The notes: generated by a model not told the origin, from the letters alone. A stretch of DNA of 64,000 bases from Macquaria australasica (GCA_005408345.1 SEMN01000053.1:1178001-1242000); one strand, 5' to 3'; positions 24,501 to 37,200 are shown, counted from the stretch's first letter. Program-made: numbers and translations.

Positions 24501-27500
24501 ACCCATACAGACCTCTGATGCTGTGCATGTCTCCCACAGGCCGCCATGTGACTGCCGCTGAGGCACTGCAACTTGGAATAGTGGATCAGGTTACTTATCA
24601 CAACACTGTGGACGCAGCTGTGAAGTTTGCCCTTAGTGTTGCAGGTGAGACACAAAAACGGATAGCGCAAGGTACCCACTGGTATAAAATCCATTCACTC
24701 TTCACTGGTTTAAAAGTTAACTCAGTGGAAGGAAGAGAAATTCCTTAGCTTACAGCAGTTATTCTGGGCAAGTCTGACATCCAGAAGTGTCGACATGTAG
24801 GTTGTGGAAGTCAAAGGGAACAGAAAACACGGCGGGCAGATCGTCCACCACAGAAGCCATAAATGTTTCATGGCTCTGTCAGATGTGCTCTGATGTCTTC
24901 ACTGCTTTGCTGTATTATTCAGAAGGTTGAAAAGGGACAAACTTTCCTAGAATATTAATAATGGGCCCTCGCCAGTCATTTAGGAGCATGAGGATTTTCC
25001 CTGCGCACGTGAATCAGACTCATTTACCCACTGAGCGGATTGCTAAAGTGTGCCTCGTCCCTGCAGTTTACGAGGAATGATTTCTCAGTCTGTGTAAAGC
25101 GTAACCCATTCAGATTTGCTCCAGCACATCGTGATAATACTGACAGACAACACTAATAGGCTCAACTTAAAAATACAACATTTAAGATTTATTGTGCATT
25201 TTTCTGAGATGCTTTAATTTTTCCACTGCTGCTTGCTACTTGAGGAGGATTTTATTCTTTCAAACAATTCAACAGCAGCCATGTTTCTATAGATTTAATT
25301 TTAATTTTATAGGAATACTTATTTCTCACGCTAGAGAGTGGTATCAATCTTCTGATCTAACTCTCAGCAAGAAAATTAATAAGCATATTTCCCAAAATGT
25401 CAAGCTATAAGCTTTAAAGAATGTTTTAACCCCTCTGGCATCGTGAACTAATACACACACCACCCACTCTGGTGTGTGGTTTATGTGTGTTAACATTGTC
25501 AGAGTACATGAGGGGAAGGTGTATTTTGTTCAGCCTTGTCTTAGCAGAGCCCTGGTTGTACAGCCTTTGATTCTTTTGCATAAAATCAACATGAAAGGAT
25601 GCTTTCATGGCTACACTGTAGGTAGGTTACTAGTTTCAGAGGTATCATCTTCAACCGTTTGTTGCTAGCTCACTTGGTGATGACAGCTCATTTCTAAGAC
25701 ATTTAAGTTAGTATGAAAGCTGTTAGTTTGTGCCTAACATTGTGCCTTTAGCAAACAATCTCACTACATCTGTGCAAAATGTCATCAGCAAGTCTCCAGG
25801 ATTGCATGTAAAACAACATTTCACAATCAAAAGAAGATTGCAGTCTTGTGCTTTTTACAAATGCTTGTTTTTTTTTTTTGTTTTTCCCCACACAACGCTG
25901 CCAAGATGACTTTGAGTGGGTGAGAAAGTGAGTGTTGTTAGTGAAGCTGAGGCTTAGAGTGAGTCAGACAGACAAGCCAACAGCATGCAAGATGGGAGAT
26001 TTGAGGAGATAGGACTGAAATCTGTGGAGATTTTGACAGATACTCAAGCCTTGAGATGATTAGCAGGGGTGTTAAATGGGGAGAGGAAATGTGTGTCTAA
26101 ATTTACAAACCGAGTGTGAATGTTTGTGACATTGAGATGCACGGCTCGTGAGTCAACCAGCACAGAATAGATTTTGTCTGTCACATCCATAGATGCACAC
26201 ATAAAACACTACACAGCAGTAAAGCTGGCACGTGGGTATATATTTAAGCAAAAGGCAGTGTGTGCACTTAAACTGATGCACGTGCGGTCTCGTACACACA
26301 CACAAACCCCGCACACGCACGGATTCAGGTCTCTGCTGGTGACGAGATTAACTTTTTTGCCCCAGTAGTTGCAACATCTGCCCGCTACATCTGTCGGGAC
26401 GACCAGGCTTTCCACTCGCTGCACAACAAATCCATTGACACAGCTCAACCATTTTACAGATTAACCACTGCAATAATGCTCTCCTAAAGTACATTGGAAT
26501 CACATTGCACTCACAGCATCTCATTGGCATTTTAGTGTGGACATGTACATTTAACTGACCTGAAATGACCTTCACCATTCATTCTTCTTCCGTGATGTAT
26601 TGATACTGACTTAATTATATTAGACGAAATTGTTAATTGTTGGACTAAGTGGCGGTAACTGATCAGATGTGGCTGCTGTCCCTTTAAGCTTTGCCATGTT
26701 GACCCAGTTTCTGGCCCAGACCCACGGCTGAGTGTAATTCAGTGGAGCTGTGAAGGATTCTGACTAGTGTCTCATGTAATCATGTCAGAGGAGACAGGAA
26801 TGGGAATAAGATGCTTTTTACAAGGTTGCAGCAGAGTGGCCTTCTTCTTCACTCTCATTGTTGCCAGGCTTAAATCACCGCAGACAGGAAGTCTTGTGTT
26901 GTAGAGTTTTTAGGCTCTAATATTAAATCTTCGGATGTAGTTTCACCTGGAGAATTGCTCCGGTATTGTACCATTGCTCACAGGCCTGAGAATCACAAAA
27001 ATTCAATTTCCCTTACGTTTGTTCTCAGAGTTAGAGATTTACCAACTATTTGTGCCCAGAATTGTTGCTTTTCATCTAGTTTCAGAGCGGTGTTATTCAA
27101 GGTGAACTGTACCAGTGCACTGGCAGAGTCCCTCCAATTATCTTGGAAATGGTCTGTCAAATCACTTTGCTCTTAGAAACTACTGGGGTTCCCAGTGATT
27201 GAGTGGCCAATTATACCCAGACTGAGTGCTGGCTGACAAAGTGGAGAAAGTGGGGAAAAAAGCGGTACTAATGGAAACTAGGAAGCACTTTTAAGTTTAC
27301 AAAATAAAATTATGCGGGCGTAGATGTACAGTAATGTCATTCCAGAGTAAATTATGGATTTACTTTAAACTTTTAACTAGCAGCAAAAGTCAGAGAACTG
27401 CAGGTAAAAAGGTAATTCCTCTGGAGTGACCTTTCTTCCATGTTTCTATTTCAGGTCGGTCCCTGGACGCCCGTCGTTTAAGCACTTACCCGTGTCCACG

Positions 27501-29468
27501 CCCATCTGACTTGGATGCTCTGTTTGAGGGGGTGATGCAGAAGGTGCGTCAGAGCGCCCGCGGAGCTATAGCACCAGTTGCGTGTGTCCAGGCGGTGCGG
27601 GCAGCTGCCACCCTGCCTTACGCTCAGGGCATGGAGCGGGAGAAAGAGCTGATGGCCACTCTCTTCACCTCAGGCCAGGCCCGTGCCCTGCAGTACTGCT
27701 TCTTTGCTCAGAGAGCCGTTGGCAGGTGGAGCATGCCCAGTGGAGCCCGCTGGGACACAAGCAAGCCCAGGCCTGTACATAAAGCAGCTGTCATTGGTAA
27801 GAGCTTTGGGCTTTTCATTTTTATTTGTCTGAGCTTTTAATAAGCACAAGAACGTCGACTCATTAAGCTATTTGCGTGGCATCTCCAAATTCACGTTGCC
27901 TGTGGAAACTAAGCCCTCACTTAACAGTTCAGATGAATGTACATGGATGAACTCTCTCTTCCCTGCAGGGAGGATTGGCTGTATGACAATCTGGATATCT
28001 GAAGTTCAGCAGCTTGTGCATTAAAATTGCAAGCTTTGGAAAAACTTTATGCTCCCAGGCTAAAACAATTTACAGTCTAGCATTGTGTATAGTGCACAAT
28101 ATAGAATTGTCTGTGATTTTTAATTGTATATATTGTATTTTTTCTTGGTCAAAATGTGATATTTTTGCGTGACTCGTCATTCTGAGGTAGTCACCATGTG
28201 ATTTTGTCCTCTAAGGTCTCGGCACCATGGGGAGAGGCATAACAGTGGCCCTGGCTCAGACAGGGTTGTCTGTGGTCGCCGTGGAGACCCAGGAGAAGCA
28301 GTTGATGGAAGCAAAGCAGGCAATATCCGGCATGTTGGAGCGAGGGGCTAAGAGACGTGGGGTGGCTCCTGCCCTTGATAGGATCAGTTACAGCCAGAAC
28401 ATCCAGGCTGTAGCAGACGTTGACCTGGTCATCGAGGCTGTGTTTGAGGACATGGCCCTGAAGACGAAAGTCTTCCAGCAGCTGTCTGCCATTTGTAAAC
28501 CAGGCACTTCCCTGTGCACCAACACTTCTGCACTAGATGTGGACCACCTGGCCTCTCAAACCCGCAACCCGGAGCTGATGGTTGGGATGCACTTCTTTGC
28601 CCCGGCCCATGTCATGAAGCTGCTGGAGGTGGTGTATGGGCCACGGTCCTCTCCTCAAGCCGTGGCCACTGCCATGCAACTGGGAAAGAAAATGGGCAAA
28701 GTCAGTGTGGCTGTTGGCAACTGCCGGGGCTTTGTGGGGAACCGCATGCTGAAGCCATACATCGAACAAGCTTTCTTCCTGTTGGAGGAGGGAGCTACAC
28801 CTGAGTTGGTAGATCGAGCGCTGGAGGAGTTTGGTTTTGCAATGGGTGTGTTCAGAATGTCCGATCTGTCTGGGCTCGACGTGGGCTGGAGAGTCAGGAA
28901 GGGAGACGGGCTGGCGGAGCCTGGTGTGGCATCAGGGCAATCAGCTAGAATCCGACAAGGCCACAGGTACAGCCCCCTGGGAGACCTGCTCTGTGAGCAG
29001 GGACGCTTTGGCCAAAAAACAGGCCAGGGATGGTACCAGTATGACAAACCCAGCAGTCGGGTTGCCAGGTCTGACCCTTGGCTGCACAGCTTTCTGGAAG
29101 AGTACCGAGCCCAGCACGGCCTGGTGGCACGCCGCATAGACCACCAGGAGGTGCTGGAGCGCTGCCTCTATGTCCTGATCAACGAGGGCTTCCGCATCCT
29201 GGAGGATGGAATAGCTGCAGGCCCCGAAGACATCGATGTCATCTATGTGTTTGGCTATGGCTGGCCCAGGCACCGTGGCGGTCCCATGTTCTACGCCGGC
29301 ATGGTGGGGCTGGCAAAGGTCCTGGAGAGGCTGGAACACTACCACCAGGTTCACCCTGATGTGCCCTACCTGCAGCCCTGCAGCCTGCTCAGGAGGCTGG
29401 TGGCCAGTGGCAGTCCACCTATCCACAGGTGGAGGGAAGTCATCAAGAAACTCCACAGCCAGCTTTAA
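21524..29468 (+). CDS. ehhadh: Peroxisomal bifunctional enzyme: enoyl-CoA hydratase / 3-hydroxyacyl-CoA dehydrogenase
   Basis: Catalyses the second and third steps of peroxisomal beta-oxidation, of long-chain and dicarboxylic acyl-CoAs. Seven coding exons, canonical and in phase: 21524-21597, 22669-22772, 23382-23551, 23873-23984, 24540-24644, 27455-27796 and 28216-29468. They give 719 residues (human 723). The hydratase domain has the oxyanion-hole GGADIKEF (59-66) and both catalytic glutamates, E103 in GGGLELALG and E123 in GLPEVSLG, with the same numbers as in rat MFE1. The dehydrogenase domain has the NAD loop GLGTMG (303-308) and the His-Glu pair in HFFAPAHVMKLLE (H428, E440). A second dehydrogenase repeat closes the protein. 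The C terminus is SQL, a variant of the peroxisomal SKL signal. The start ATG opens the family's usual N terminus (MAQYTRV). Confidence 0.97.
21909..22085 (+). mobile_element. Partial copy of the ACTTAAGTA transposon family
   Basis: Begins ATGGTGGAATGTAACTATTT and carries GTACTTAAGTATAATTTTGA, TTACTTGAGTATTTCAATG and CTTCTACCCCACTACATTTC. These correspond to the left part of the element at 20572-21112 but match a typical family copy better. It is in ehhadh intron 1 (21598-22668), which otherwise shows nothing clear. Confidence 0.6.
24309..24322 (+). promoter_or_regulatory. CTCF-like motif in an ehhadh intron
   Basis: CCAGCAGAGGTCAG matches the CTCF core CCASYAGRKGGC with one mismatch. Weak evidence on its own. 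The other sequence in intron 4 (23985-24539) shows nothing notable. Confidence 0.2.
25305..25412 (-). mobile_element. Terminal fragment of the GTTTGACATTT inverted-repeat transposon
   Basis: GAGTGGTATCAATCTTCTGA, TCTAACTCTCAGCAAGAAAA and TTTCCCAAAATGTCAAGC match the right end of the fuller copy at 51430-51812. It lies in ehhadh intron 5 (24645-27454). Confidence 0.6.
26556..26571 (-). promoter_or_regulatory. Perfect DR4 nuclear-receptor element
   Basis: The plus strand reads TGACCT-GAAA-TGACCT, so the minus strand has two exact AGGTCA half-sites four bases apart. DR4 is the preferred layout for TR/RXR and LXR/RXR heterodimers. It lies in ehhadh intron 5, about 0.9 kb before exon 6. Function is inferred. 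Confidence 0.4.
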
Positions 29469-29556
29469 AGCTAAAATGTTTCAGCTTTAATCTCTTTATT
29501 CACTTTAATAATGAGGATCTTATACTGTGATACACTGAACTTTTATTGCTCTTTAT

Positions 29557-29562
29557 AATAAA
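29557..29562 (+). terminator. ehhadh: Poly(A) signal of ehhadh
   Basis: AATAAA 89 bases after the stop codon, the first canonical signal, giving a short 3' UTR. An (AT)n microsatellite (29578-29615) follows directly. Confidence 0.65.
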
Positions 29563-29577
29563 GCTGATCTTCTTATC

Positions 29578-29615
29578 TATATATATATATATATATATAT
29601 AAATATATATATATT
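29578..29615. repeat. (AT)n microsatellite
   Basis: Near-pure alternating TA immediately after the ehhadh poly(A) signal, interrupted once by an extra A. Confidence 0.85.
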
Positions 29616-29696
29616 AGTGATTATGGATGATTTTGTAGGAGGCTGTTGTGCCTTCTGTGATTAATAATCATAATATGTCTGACTGTGAGCCTACAT

Positions 29697-30051
29697 TGAG
29701 TTACCAGTTTATTAGGTACATACACACAATTCAATACTACAACAGCCTTGCAATACAGCCTATCTTTGTAAAGCTTATAGAGTTTTTGTTGACACTGTAT
29801 CAGAGATGTTGATTCAACTTGAAGTATATTGATTGTATTATTGTTTCTAATGTTTTGTCTCCCTTGTGTATGTAAATGCGGATAGTCAAAATACTAGAAA
29901 CACCTTTCGATATACTGCAACTAAAATATAACCGAGCTGAACATAAAGTCAGCAGAACTGAATGTCACAAGCTTTACAACAACTGGATGTATTGCAGGGC
30001 TGTTGAATTGGAATTAATTATTGCAGGTGTATCTAATAAAATGGTAACTGG
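29697..30051. mobile_element. MITE with TTACCAGTTTATTAGG termini
   Basis: The left end GAGTTACCAGTTTATTAGGTA is mirrored at the right by TATCTAATAAAATGGTAACTG, an inverted repeat of about 22 bases with a few mismatches. The 355-base body has no conserved frame, so this is a non-autonomous DNA transposon. I recognise these termini as a common fish repeat. The open frame at 29876-30112 is incidental. Confidence 0.65.
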
Positions 30052-30804
30052 TAAAACATTTAACAAATCACACTCAGATTTGCAACATTTGCATGCAAAA
30101 GAGATGATTTAACTTATTTTCCTATATTAGGCTTGTTTGGTTATTAATTAATCATGATAATACATTTTGAATACAATACTTTTTTTCTTCATGTACAATA
30201 TGTAATGATACAATAAAGATTTTCTTGTCCTAATTGTGTTAAGCTTGTACAGTATTAACTTTAGCTATTGTTTGGCTTGTTATTCTAATCCTCAGTATAT
30301 TCAGGGAACTGCTAGCAGCATTTCATTTGCTTTGTTTCATCAGGCAAACCTTCTCTGGAGGAGAAAAAAGAAAGCTGTCCTTCACGTGGTGTGTGTCTCC
30401 GGTTTCTGTTTTCTGCTGACCCAGCTGCAGCGGTGACAGAGGAGAGCTGAGGGAGAGACACACAGCACTAAACTGCTTTTATATAAATCAATGGCACATT
30501 CCCAAAGAAATCTCACGCCCAGCAACGAGCAGATGTTGGGGTTGCCATCTAGCGGCTGAAGGCTCCAGACTGAGCAGATGTATGTATGATGCTCCATTTT
30601 GTCTGCAACTATTCTGAACCTTTCATTGTTTAATGGCAGGTTATGCGTGATCCAAAAAATCACGGTCTAAGAATCTATATTACTGTGAAATATTACCAAG
30701 ATTATATCATTATCAGATATTCAGAAAAGGTTGCCTATTTATCTTTAGGTGGATTGGATGATTAATTTATTTCAGATTCAGACCCTGGTGTTTTGAAGTT
30801 TTTA
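30052..30804. other. Intergenic DNA between ehhadh and c3orf70
   Basis: No splice-bounded coding sequence on either strand and no tandem repeat. I see nothing I can assign here. Confidence 0.5.
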
Positions 30805-31264
30805 GAGGGGCCGATAAAAGCCTGGATGTGTGTTTGAAGTGCGCAGAGCAGCTGGCTTTGTGTTTGTGGACTCCTCCCGTTGTGTGATGAAGTTCAGATG
30901 CGCGCCGTTGCTCCGTACGCGCGTCACCAGCGCACAGAGGAGCTTCCCGACGCGAGGGGCGGACGAAGAGATGTGTGGATCACAGCCATGGGAGGCGTTG
31001 AATATGACATTACACCTAGCTAACTGACGCGCTTCTACTTTTACAGGATATGTTTCCACCCTTTGTATGAGCGGAAACCCAGATGCTCTGGATACAGAGA
31101 TCCAGCATCGTCTTTCGCGTCTGCCTCCCAGTTGAAAAGCTTCTTGGGCTACGTGGACCGTAAAACCTCGGCTCGGTTCCTCACGGCTATGTTGTAGTTC
31201 ACTCGGACGAAGCTGTGTGCGTTTTTAATTTTTTATTTTATTTTTGGATCCAGGAAATGTTGGC
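30805..31264 (+). promoter_or_regulatory. c3orf70: c3orf70 promoter / 5' UTR region
   Basis: A TATA-like GATAAAAG (30813-30820) is followed by a CpG-rich block (about 30890-30970) with a GC box GGGGCGG (30956-30962). Just before the coding start, a T-rich tract ending in GGATCCAG (31252) looks like a splice acceptor, so the 5' UTR may be spliced. An out-of-frame ATG lies at 31257, eight bases before the start used. The transcription start is not fixed. Confidence 0.4.
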
Positions 31265-34200
31265 ATGGCCGCCTCGGGAGCACAGAAGTGTCCGAAGAGT
31301 GAGAAGTTGGACGAGGCACAGGCTTTGGCCAAGAGCTGCGCGGGGAGACCAGACTTCCTGCCTTGTGATGGACTCTCCATCTGCGCTACGCACAGCCACG
31401 GGAAGTGCTTCAAGCTGCACTGGTGCTGCCACTTGGGCTGGTGTCACTGTAAGTTTGTTTTACACGGTTTAATAGCTCTCTGTATTACCACACATCTATC
31501 TCACTGTCACTATGATGACAGATCCTGGCAGTCATGGCCACTGTGTGAATGCAGAAGCATCAGTTCACTGTCCTCCTGTGTATCGACTAAAAAGGACAAA
31601 ATGTAGCTTTACATTAACTAGATATTGATAAGCAATTACAAAAGGTAGAATGTGACACATTATGAGAGGTAATGTAAAGGTTGGCCATCAAACTGAGTGT
31701 TCAGAGGCGCTCAGGGGGAACATTTGGTGTCCCAGTGGTGTTATTTCATTTTTGATAAAACTTCCAAATTGATTTTAGAGTCTTGTTTGTATTCACTGCA
31801 ACAATATCGAGGTCAAACAATAAAGAGTCACATCTATCCTTGATCAGAGTCAAACCTTCAAAAAGATGCCCTTGTATGAATAGTTAATGTAGTCTAAACA
31901 ATGGAGGCTACAATATTCTTACTGCTTCCTGTTTTTTCCTTGTTTAGTTTTTTTTGTAGACTGTGTTACGTTTTGATATCCAGCCCAAACTGTCAGTACA
32001 CAGATACTGTAGCTCAGTGCAGGCCAAGAAAATGTAGTGACTAAAACAGATTTCATCAACACAGTGCTCCAGTGTCCATACTGTTTGAATCTTTAGCTGT
32101 CAGTAAATAGAAATGAATTCAATCAAATCCACCATCGACCTTCCTTAGCGTCACTGCTTTTGGAGATGCCTAAGAAAATGCTCGGTCACGTCACACATTT
32201 GAGTCAGCACTTTCATTTCTGCTTTGAAGGAAGTCTTGTGATATTCTATATTTTTGTTACTGTCAACAACAACTGTTCACGGCAGCCACGAAAAGACCAC
32301 TACCAACAATGAATCGATTCTACTAACAAGTGTTGCCTGTGTAGCCTGATAAAGCTAATTCCTCTGTGTTTAACGACCATTTAAAACACATCATTTCTCC
32401 ATCATGAGGAACATGGGCACTGTAGTTTATTTTAAGTCAATCCCACACACACAATCCAAGTGCAGTAAATTCTCCCTAGTGCACCAAATGTGTATTAATA
32501 CACAGCTGAAAATAGTCCTCAACACATGAACTATTTATCCCTGTTTGACTAATGTTTTCTAAAAACTACAGTGCCCAGCTGTTTTAGCCTTTTTTTAATG
32601 AAACTATATATTTGTGACCCAAATTTAAAGATTTACAGGAGGAAGGAATCGGCTGATAACATATTGTTGTTGTTTTTTGTTTTTTTTCATGGGATTTGTT
32701 GACGATAAGAAAAATGAAGAATATCATTAGCATTGTCCTTTAAAGTTGGACATTTGGCCACAAAATCATCACATGCTCAGTCAAAGTCAAGCAGTCAGTG
32801 AAGTTCAGCAGCTGCTATTCTTCAGTTACAGGCCAAATATTTGATAATGTTAACTGAACTCACTGATATTTCTACAATATAATCAATTAAGTATAATTGA
32901 CTGTATTGGTAATAGAGCACAGGGCAGCAGCTCCACTCAAACGTGGACAATTTTCTTTTCACTTTGACAAGTGTCAGTGGCATTTTCACCACCAATGTAC
33001 CTCAGACACTTTCTCTTCATTTGAACCTTTCTGACACTTTGACACCGCCACAGAAACACGATAGCTGTGCCTGAACCTGACAGGAGGACTCTTTGCGCTG
33101 CCCTAATTTATCCCATCTCTGGCTGCCCTGAAAATCCTCAGATCAGTGTAAAACACAATCAACCATCCACTCTGCACCAGTCAGTCGGGGGCTCAGAGTG
33201 TGCAACTGCACAAGTCACATTGTAATCTTTGCCATGTAATCATTGGATTTAGATGCCTGCCTCCGTCCAGAATGAGCCAAGCGATTTGAGATATCTGATG
33301 TGGCAGAAAAATCATGAATTCTTTCCAGTGTTTATTATGAGCCACATCCGGGATTTATGTTTCATGGCAAAGCCTGCTCAGTGTTACATCATTTGTAAAC
33401 ATTTAGACTTGCTCCCCCTTTCTGTTTTGAAATATTCATCACTCTGGCTGAAAATGTGCTGCACGATGGACATGGAGCTCTTTCTCCCCCATTATTTCAT
33501 TCAGGCTTGTTATGGTACAGAAGAAAGAGCCAGCCACATCATAATGGAGCTCCTCACCTTCACATCTCTTTCCACTGTAATTTCACAGGTTCCTCTCGCA
33601 GGACAATCATGCAGCACAGTGAGAATAGCAGCTTAGACTGCTGAATCAGGCAGAACCAGGGCACCCAGTGAGAAAAGTATAGCAGCAGCGTGCTTCTGCA
33701 TGCGATGCCCGCCTGCTCAGCTTGGCTCACACCCTTCTTTCTAGCGATGCATAATAACGCCGGATGCAAGAGAGTGAAATGTTGTAACGCCCTTATCTCA
33801 TCACGTTTTCATTTTGAACCATGACTGTCGCCTGGAGAGTAAACTTGCTCTGAAGCTGATAATTGTGCATTCACCACAGGGAGCCTTGCTAGACTGCCTT
33901 TTTAATTACATTTTTAATAGGTTTCCAGGCAAACAAATACAAAAGGTCAATGTGTAGTAAGACTTTGCTCAGCATTTAAATTCCCAAACACAAATTATTC
34001 CCATTATCTTACCTGTGGAGTAGTATGGGGTGATTACCTGTCACATAACATCTTCAGGTTGTCTTCCTCTCAGTTTCTGCTCTCGGGCGACACTGATTAT
34101 CTTTGCAGGCTACAGCAAGAAAATGTTGTTGTTGCTTTGGTGGCCTTGCAGTAGTTTCCACTTAGTTGTAGCTTTGGCTGAGAAAATGGGGGGAAACTGG

Positions 34201-37200
34201 AATTGGATGTAGGTGGAGGCAGTGTTCCCAGCTGGTGACAACATCAGTCCAAGCCTCTCATTAGCGGTAATTAACTGTGTTTAGTGTCACCGCCAATATG
34301 TCATGTCTGATGAGAGCTTTTGCTCACAGCAACACTGGAACCACCTGGTCGGAATCTTTTTTCTCTCTCTTTATCCTCCACTAAGTGATTACAATTACCA
34401 AGCAGAGCAATGAATTACTCATTAAGAAAGTCTAACAGAGTCTAATGAGTCCTGAACAGTCTTGTCGGTCCGCTCGTACTCTGTCAGCTCCAGTTTTGTG
34501 CGTTAGAACTTGTACTTCTCTTGTGGATACAAGAGACTGTCAGACTTCCTCGTCTCATCTGTCACACCACGCAGCTGTAGCTTGCAACTATTTCTAAAGG
34601 GAAATATGGAGGCTTATTGGATAAAGCTCTGCCCTATATTGATCGATTTGCTGACCAATTCAAAATTTACCGCAGTGCTCAATCATAAAAAGCTTCACCT
34701 ATTATTAAAGGATCAATACATTGTCAGCACAGGCCTGAGGGGATGTTTTTTGATTGATTGTTCATGTTTGGGAACCACAGCACTTCGACTACTTTAACTG
34801 CTGGTCTCTCAGTGTTGGGAACAGAGCAGCACCAAACAAAAGTTTTTGCTAAGTTTTAAAGGATCGTTGCAGATTCTTTTCAAGTCTGTCTTAATACATT
34901 TCAACATTCCCTGTTTGTGTTAGCGTCCCCTCAACGCAGCTCAGCAAGGAAACACAAAGAGGAAATAGAGTACTAAAAAGATTACAGCTTTGTAAGATAC
35001 CCACTTGATTTGGTTAACTTTAGACTGCTGAAGCCTCATATTAGCTATGAGCTGAACTATAGAGCGCATATTTGCGTGCAACAAGGTCACTTTTTCAAAG
35101 AAAGCGAGTTCTAAGAAATGTCAACTATCTCTCGAATGCAACCCACGTAGCCTGGTTGTTGTTTTGTTCTTTCCTGGTGCCTCTGCTACCTCACTGTAGT
35201 GAGAAGCTAACAGTTGACTTAAGCTTTGTTGTTGTGGTAATGCCTTTTGAAAAGGCAGCAAACAGCCTCACCTTTATCCACGATTGTTCAGTGTATGTGG
35301 TGTTGAATCCAAATGCTCCTTCTCAGATGGTTTGGTGGTTCCCAGCAACTCGCTAGCTTCCACCGTTTTGCAGTAATGAGAGAGAACAACAATTTTCACA
35401 GATAACATTTTGACATGGTGGAAGACATTTTGATGGCTGAATTCCATTTAGCTGCTTCAGTTTTGGGGTCTTGGTATTGTTCATGCTGCCTTACTGTTGC
35501 ACTGATAGAACGAAGCTATCGTTAATGGTATTAGTAACAATTGTGCTTTACCTACTATGAGGAGTCAAAATGTCTGCTGTTAGAAAGGTTGACCAATTGC
35601 TCTTTAAAAGTACATTGAGGCATGTGAGTATTGTATGAAGATAGACTTGAAGAAATCTGAATCTATCCTTTAAGGCCTTTATGAGAGTTGAGGCTTAACG
35701 TTCACTATGCACAGGAAATTTCAGTCCAGAGGGTTGCATTTTTCACTATGTGACAGACTAAACAGTGGATTTCCAAGCTGGCTGTAAGTCAGGGACAGCC
35801 TTTGCCTCTGGAGGCATGAAACAGGAAACAGGAAAGGAGTTTCACATGATGCTGGGTCAGACCGGCCTCTTCGCTGAAACCTGAAACTTATGTTGCTGCC
35901 CCGGCTGCAGCCCCTTTGTTGGGACGGATTTAGGCACAAAGAACAGTGGATGTGTGAGCAGACCGTATCCATCGGCCAAATGGTTGCAGCAGCTGTTGAT
36001 AAATGATGACACTCTGCTAAAATAGTTGTTTTTTGTTCTCCTGGTTTTGCCAGCATGCTGCTTTGAACTGGTGTGTTGCAAATACAGTAGAAGATCTGCT
36101 CAGGCTGCACATAGAAAAACTCAAACATATAAAAAATCTAACTGAGGGTGTTGATAATGACTCAGTCTCTACCGAGGCTTTGATATAAGCCTATATTAAA
36201 ATGGCATGATCTGTGTGAGACAGTCGTGCCCATTCATCTCAACTACACGTTGGGTTTGTCGGCAATAAAACTCAGTCTCCAAGTATTTTCCTTCCGGGCT
36301 GCAGTCCGTAGAGCAACAGCGGAGCTGAAATTTGAAAATGTCGAAGCTCTGTGAGAGACTCCATGCTGCATTATTCAGAGAGACTATCTCCTGTATTAAA
36401 CCAGACTGTGCAGCCGTCGGCCAGCCACAGGCCCAGGAGAGAGCGCGGAGAAGGCATGTAAGATGGAGACAGGTGGGAGCAGATGAGTTGGAGCTCCTCA
36501 TACCTCCATCACACTACTCCCTCCTCTAGAGAGCAATCTGTAACTTCCCAGGAATGAGCTGCCTGTCCTCGCACTGTCTCATTAACTTCTTGAACTCTTG
36601 ATTATCCCCATAAATGTATTTTTAAAATCATCAGCTGGCTGTATATAACATTCTCTATCTCCTTGTTTCAACACTTAAATGAAGTGAACTGATTCTTACA
36701 CTAACTACAATAATTAATCCCAAGTTTCCCTAATATATGTTGTAGCTATTTTGTCATATCTTGCTATCTTTGGACGCCTTTCTTTATATTCCCACTGAAA
36801 AAGTTAATTCCCTGAGTGTAAAAGTAGGGGAAAGAGTCACCTCCGCTGCTTTTAAACTGCAGATATCCTGAATTCATAATTATATTTTGCAATGAAGAGC
36901 TGTTACTTCCTCTTTTGATGTACCAAACAGCCTCATTTACTTCTCCTTTAGTTAGTAACCTCCTACATCCCCCAGAATTCCTTTCATCAGTCTCCAGTGA
37001 ACTTGTTGCTTTCAGCTGTATTAATGATATGATGAAAGGCTTTCCAGTTAAGAAAAAGAGTAAGGAGTCCTTCGACTTACTCAGTGTGCAACATGTCCTG
37101 TGGCTGCATATTATTCTGGTCTACTGAGGCCGCTGTCAGTGGAAAACACTGTGCCTGTGTTTCCTCTGCGGTTGATATGAGTATCAGTATGATTGTAGGT

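Noticed and set aside
28655..29456. Long minus-strand open frames antisense to the last ehhadh exon
   Set aside because: They mirror a GC-rich coding exon; no motif, and the plus-strand frame is clearly the conserved one.
29876..30112. A 78-codon frame after ehhadh
   Set aside because: Most of it lies in the MITE at 29697-30051 and has no coding features.
31244..31264. A start seven codons further upstream for c3orf70
   Set aside because: It would use a TTG codon within an acceptor-like T-rich tract; the ATG at 31265 has a good Kozak context and fits the family.
33253..33636. A 127-codon plus-strand frame in the c3orf70 intron
   Set aside because: No recognisable motif, no splice sites at its edges and no repeat protein resemblance. 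Frames of this length are expected by chance in 64 kb.
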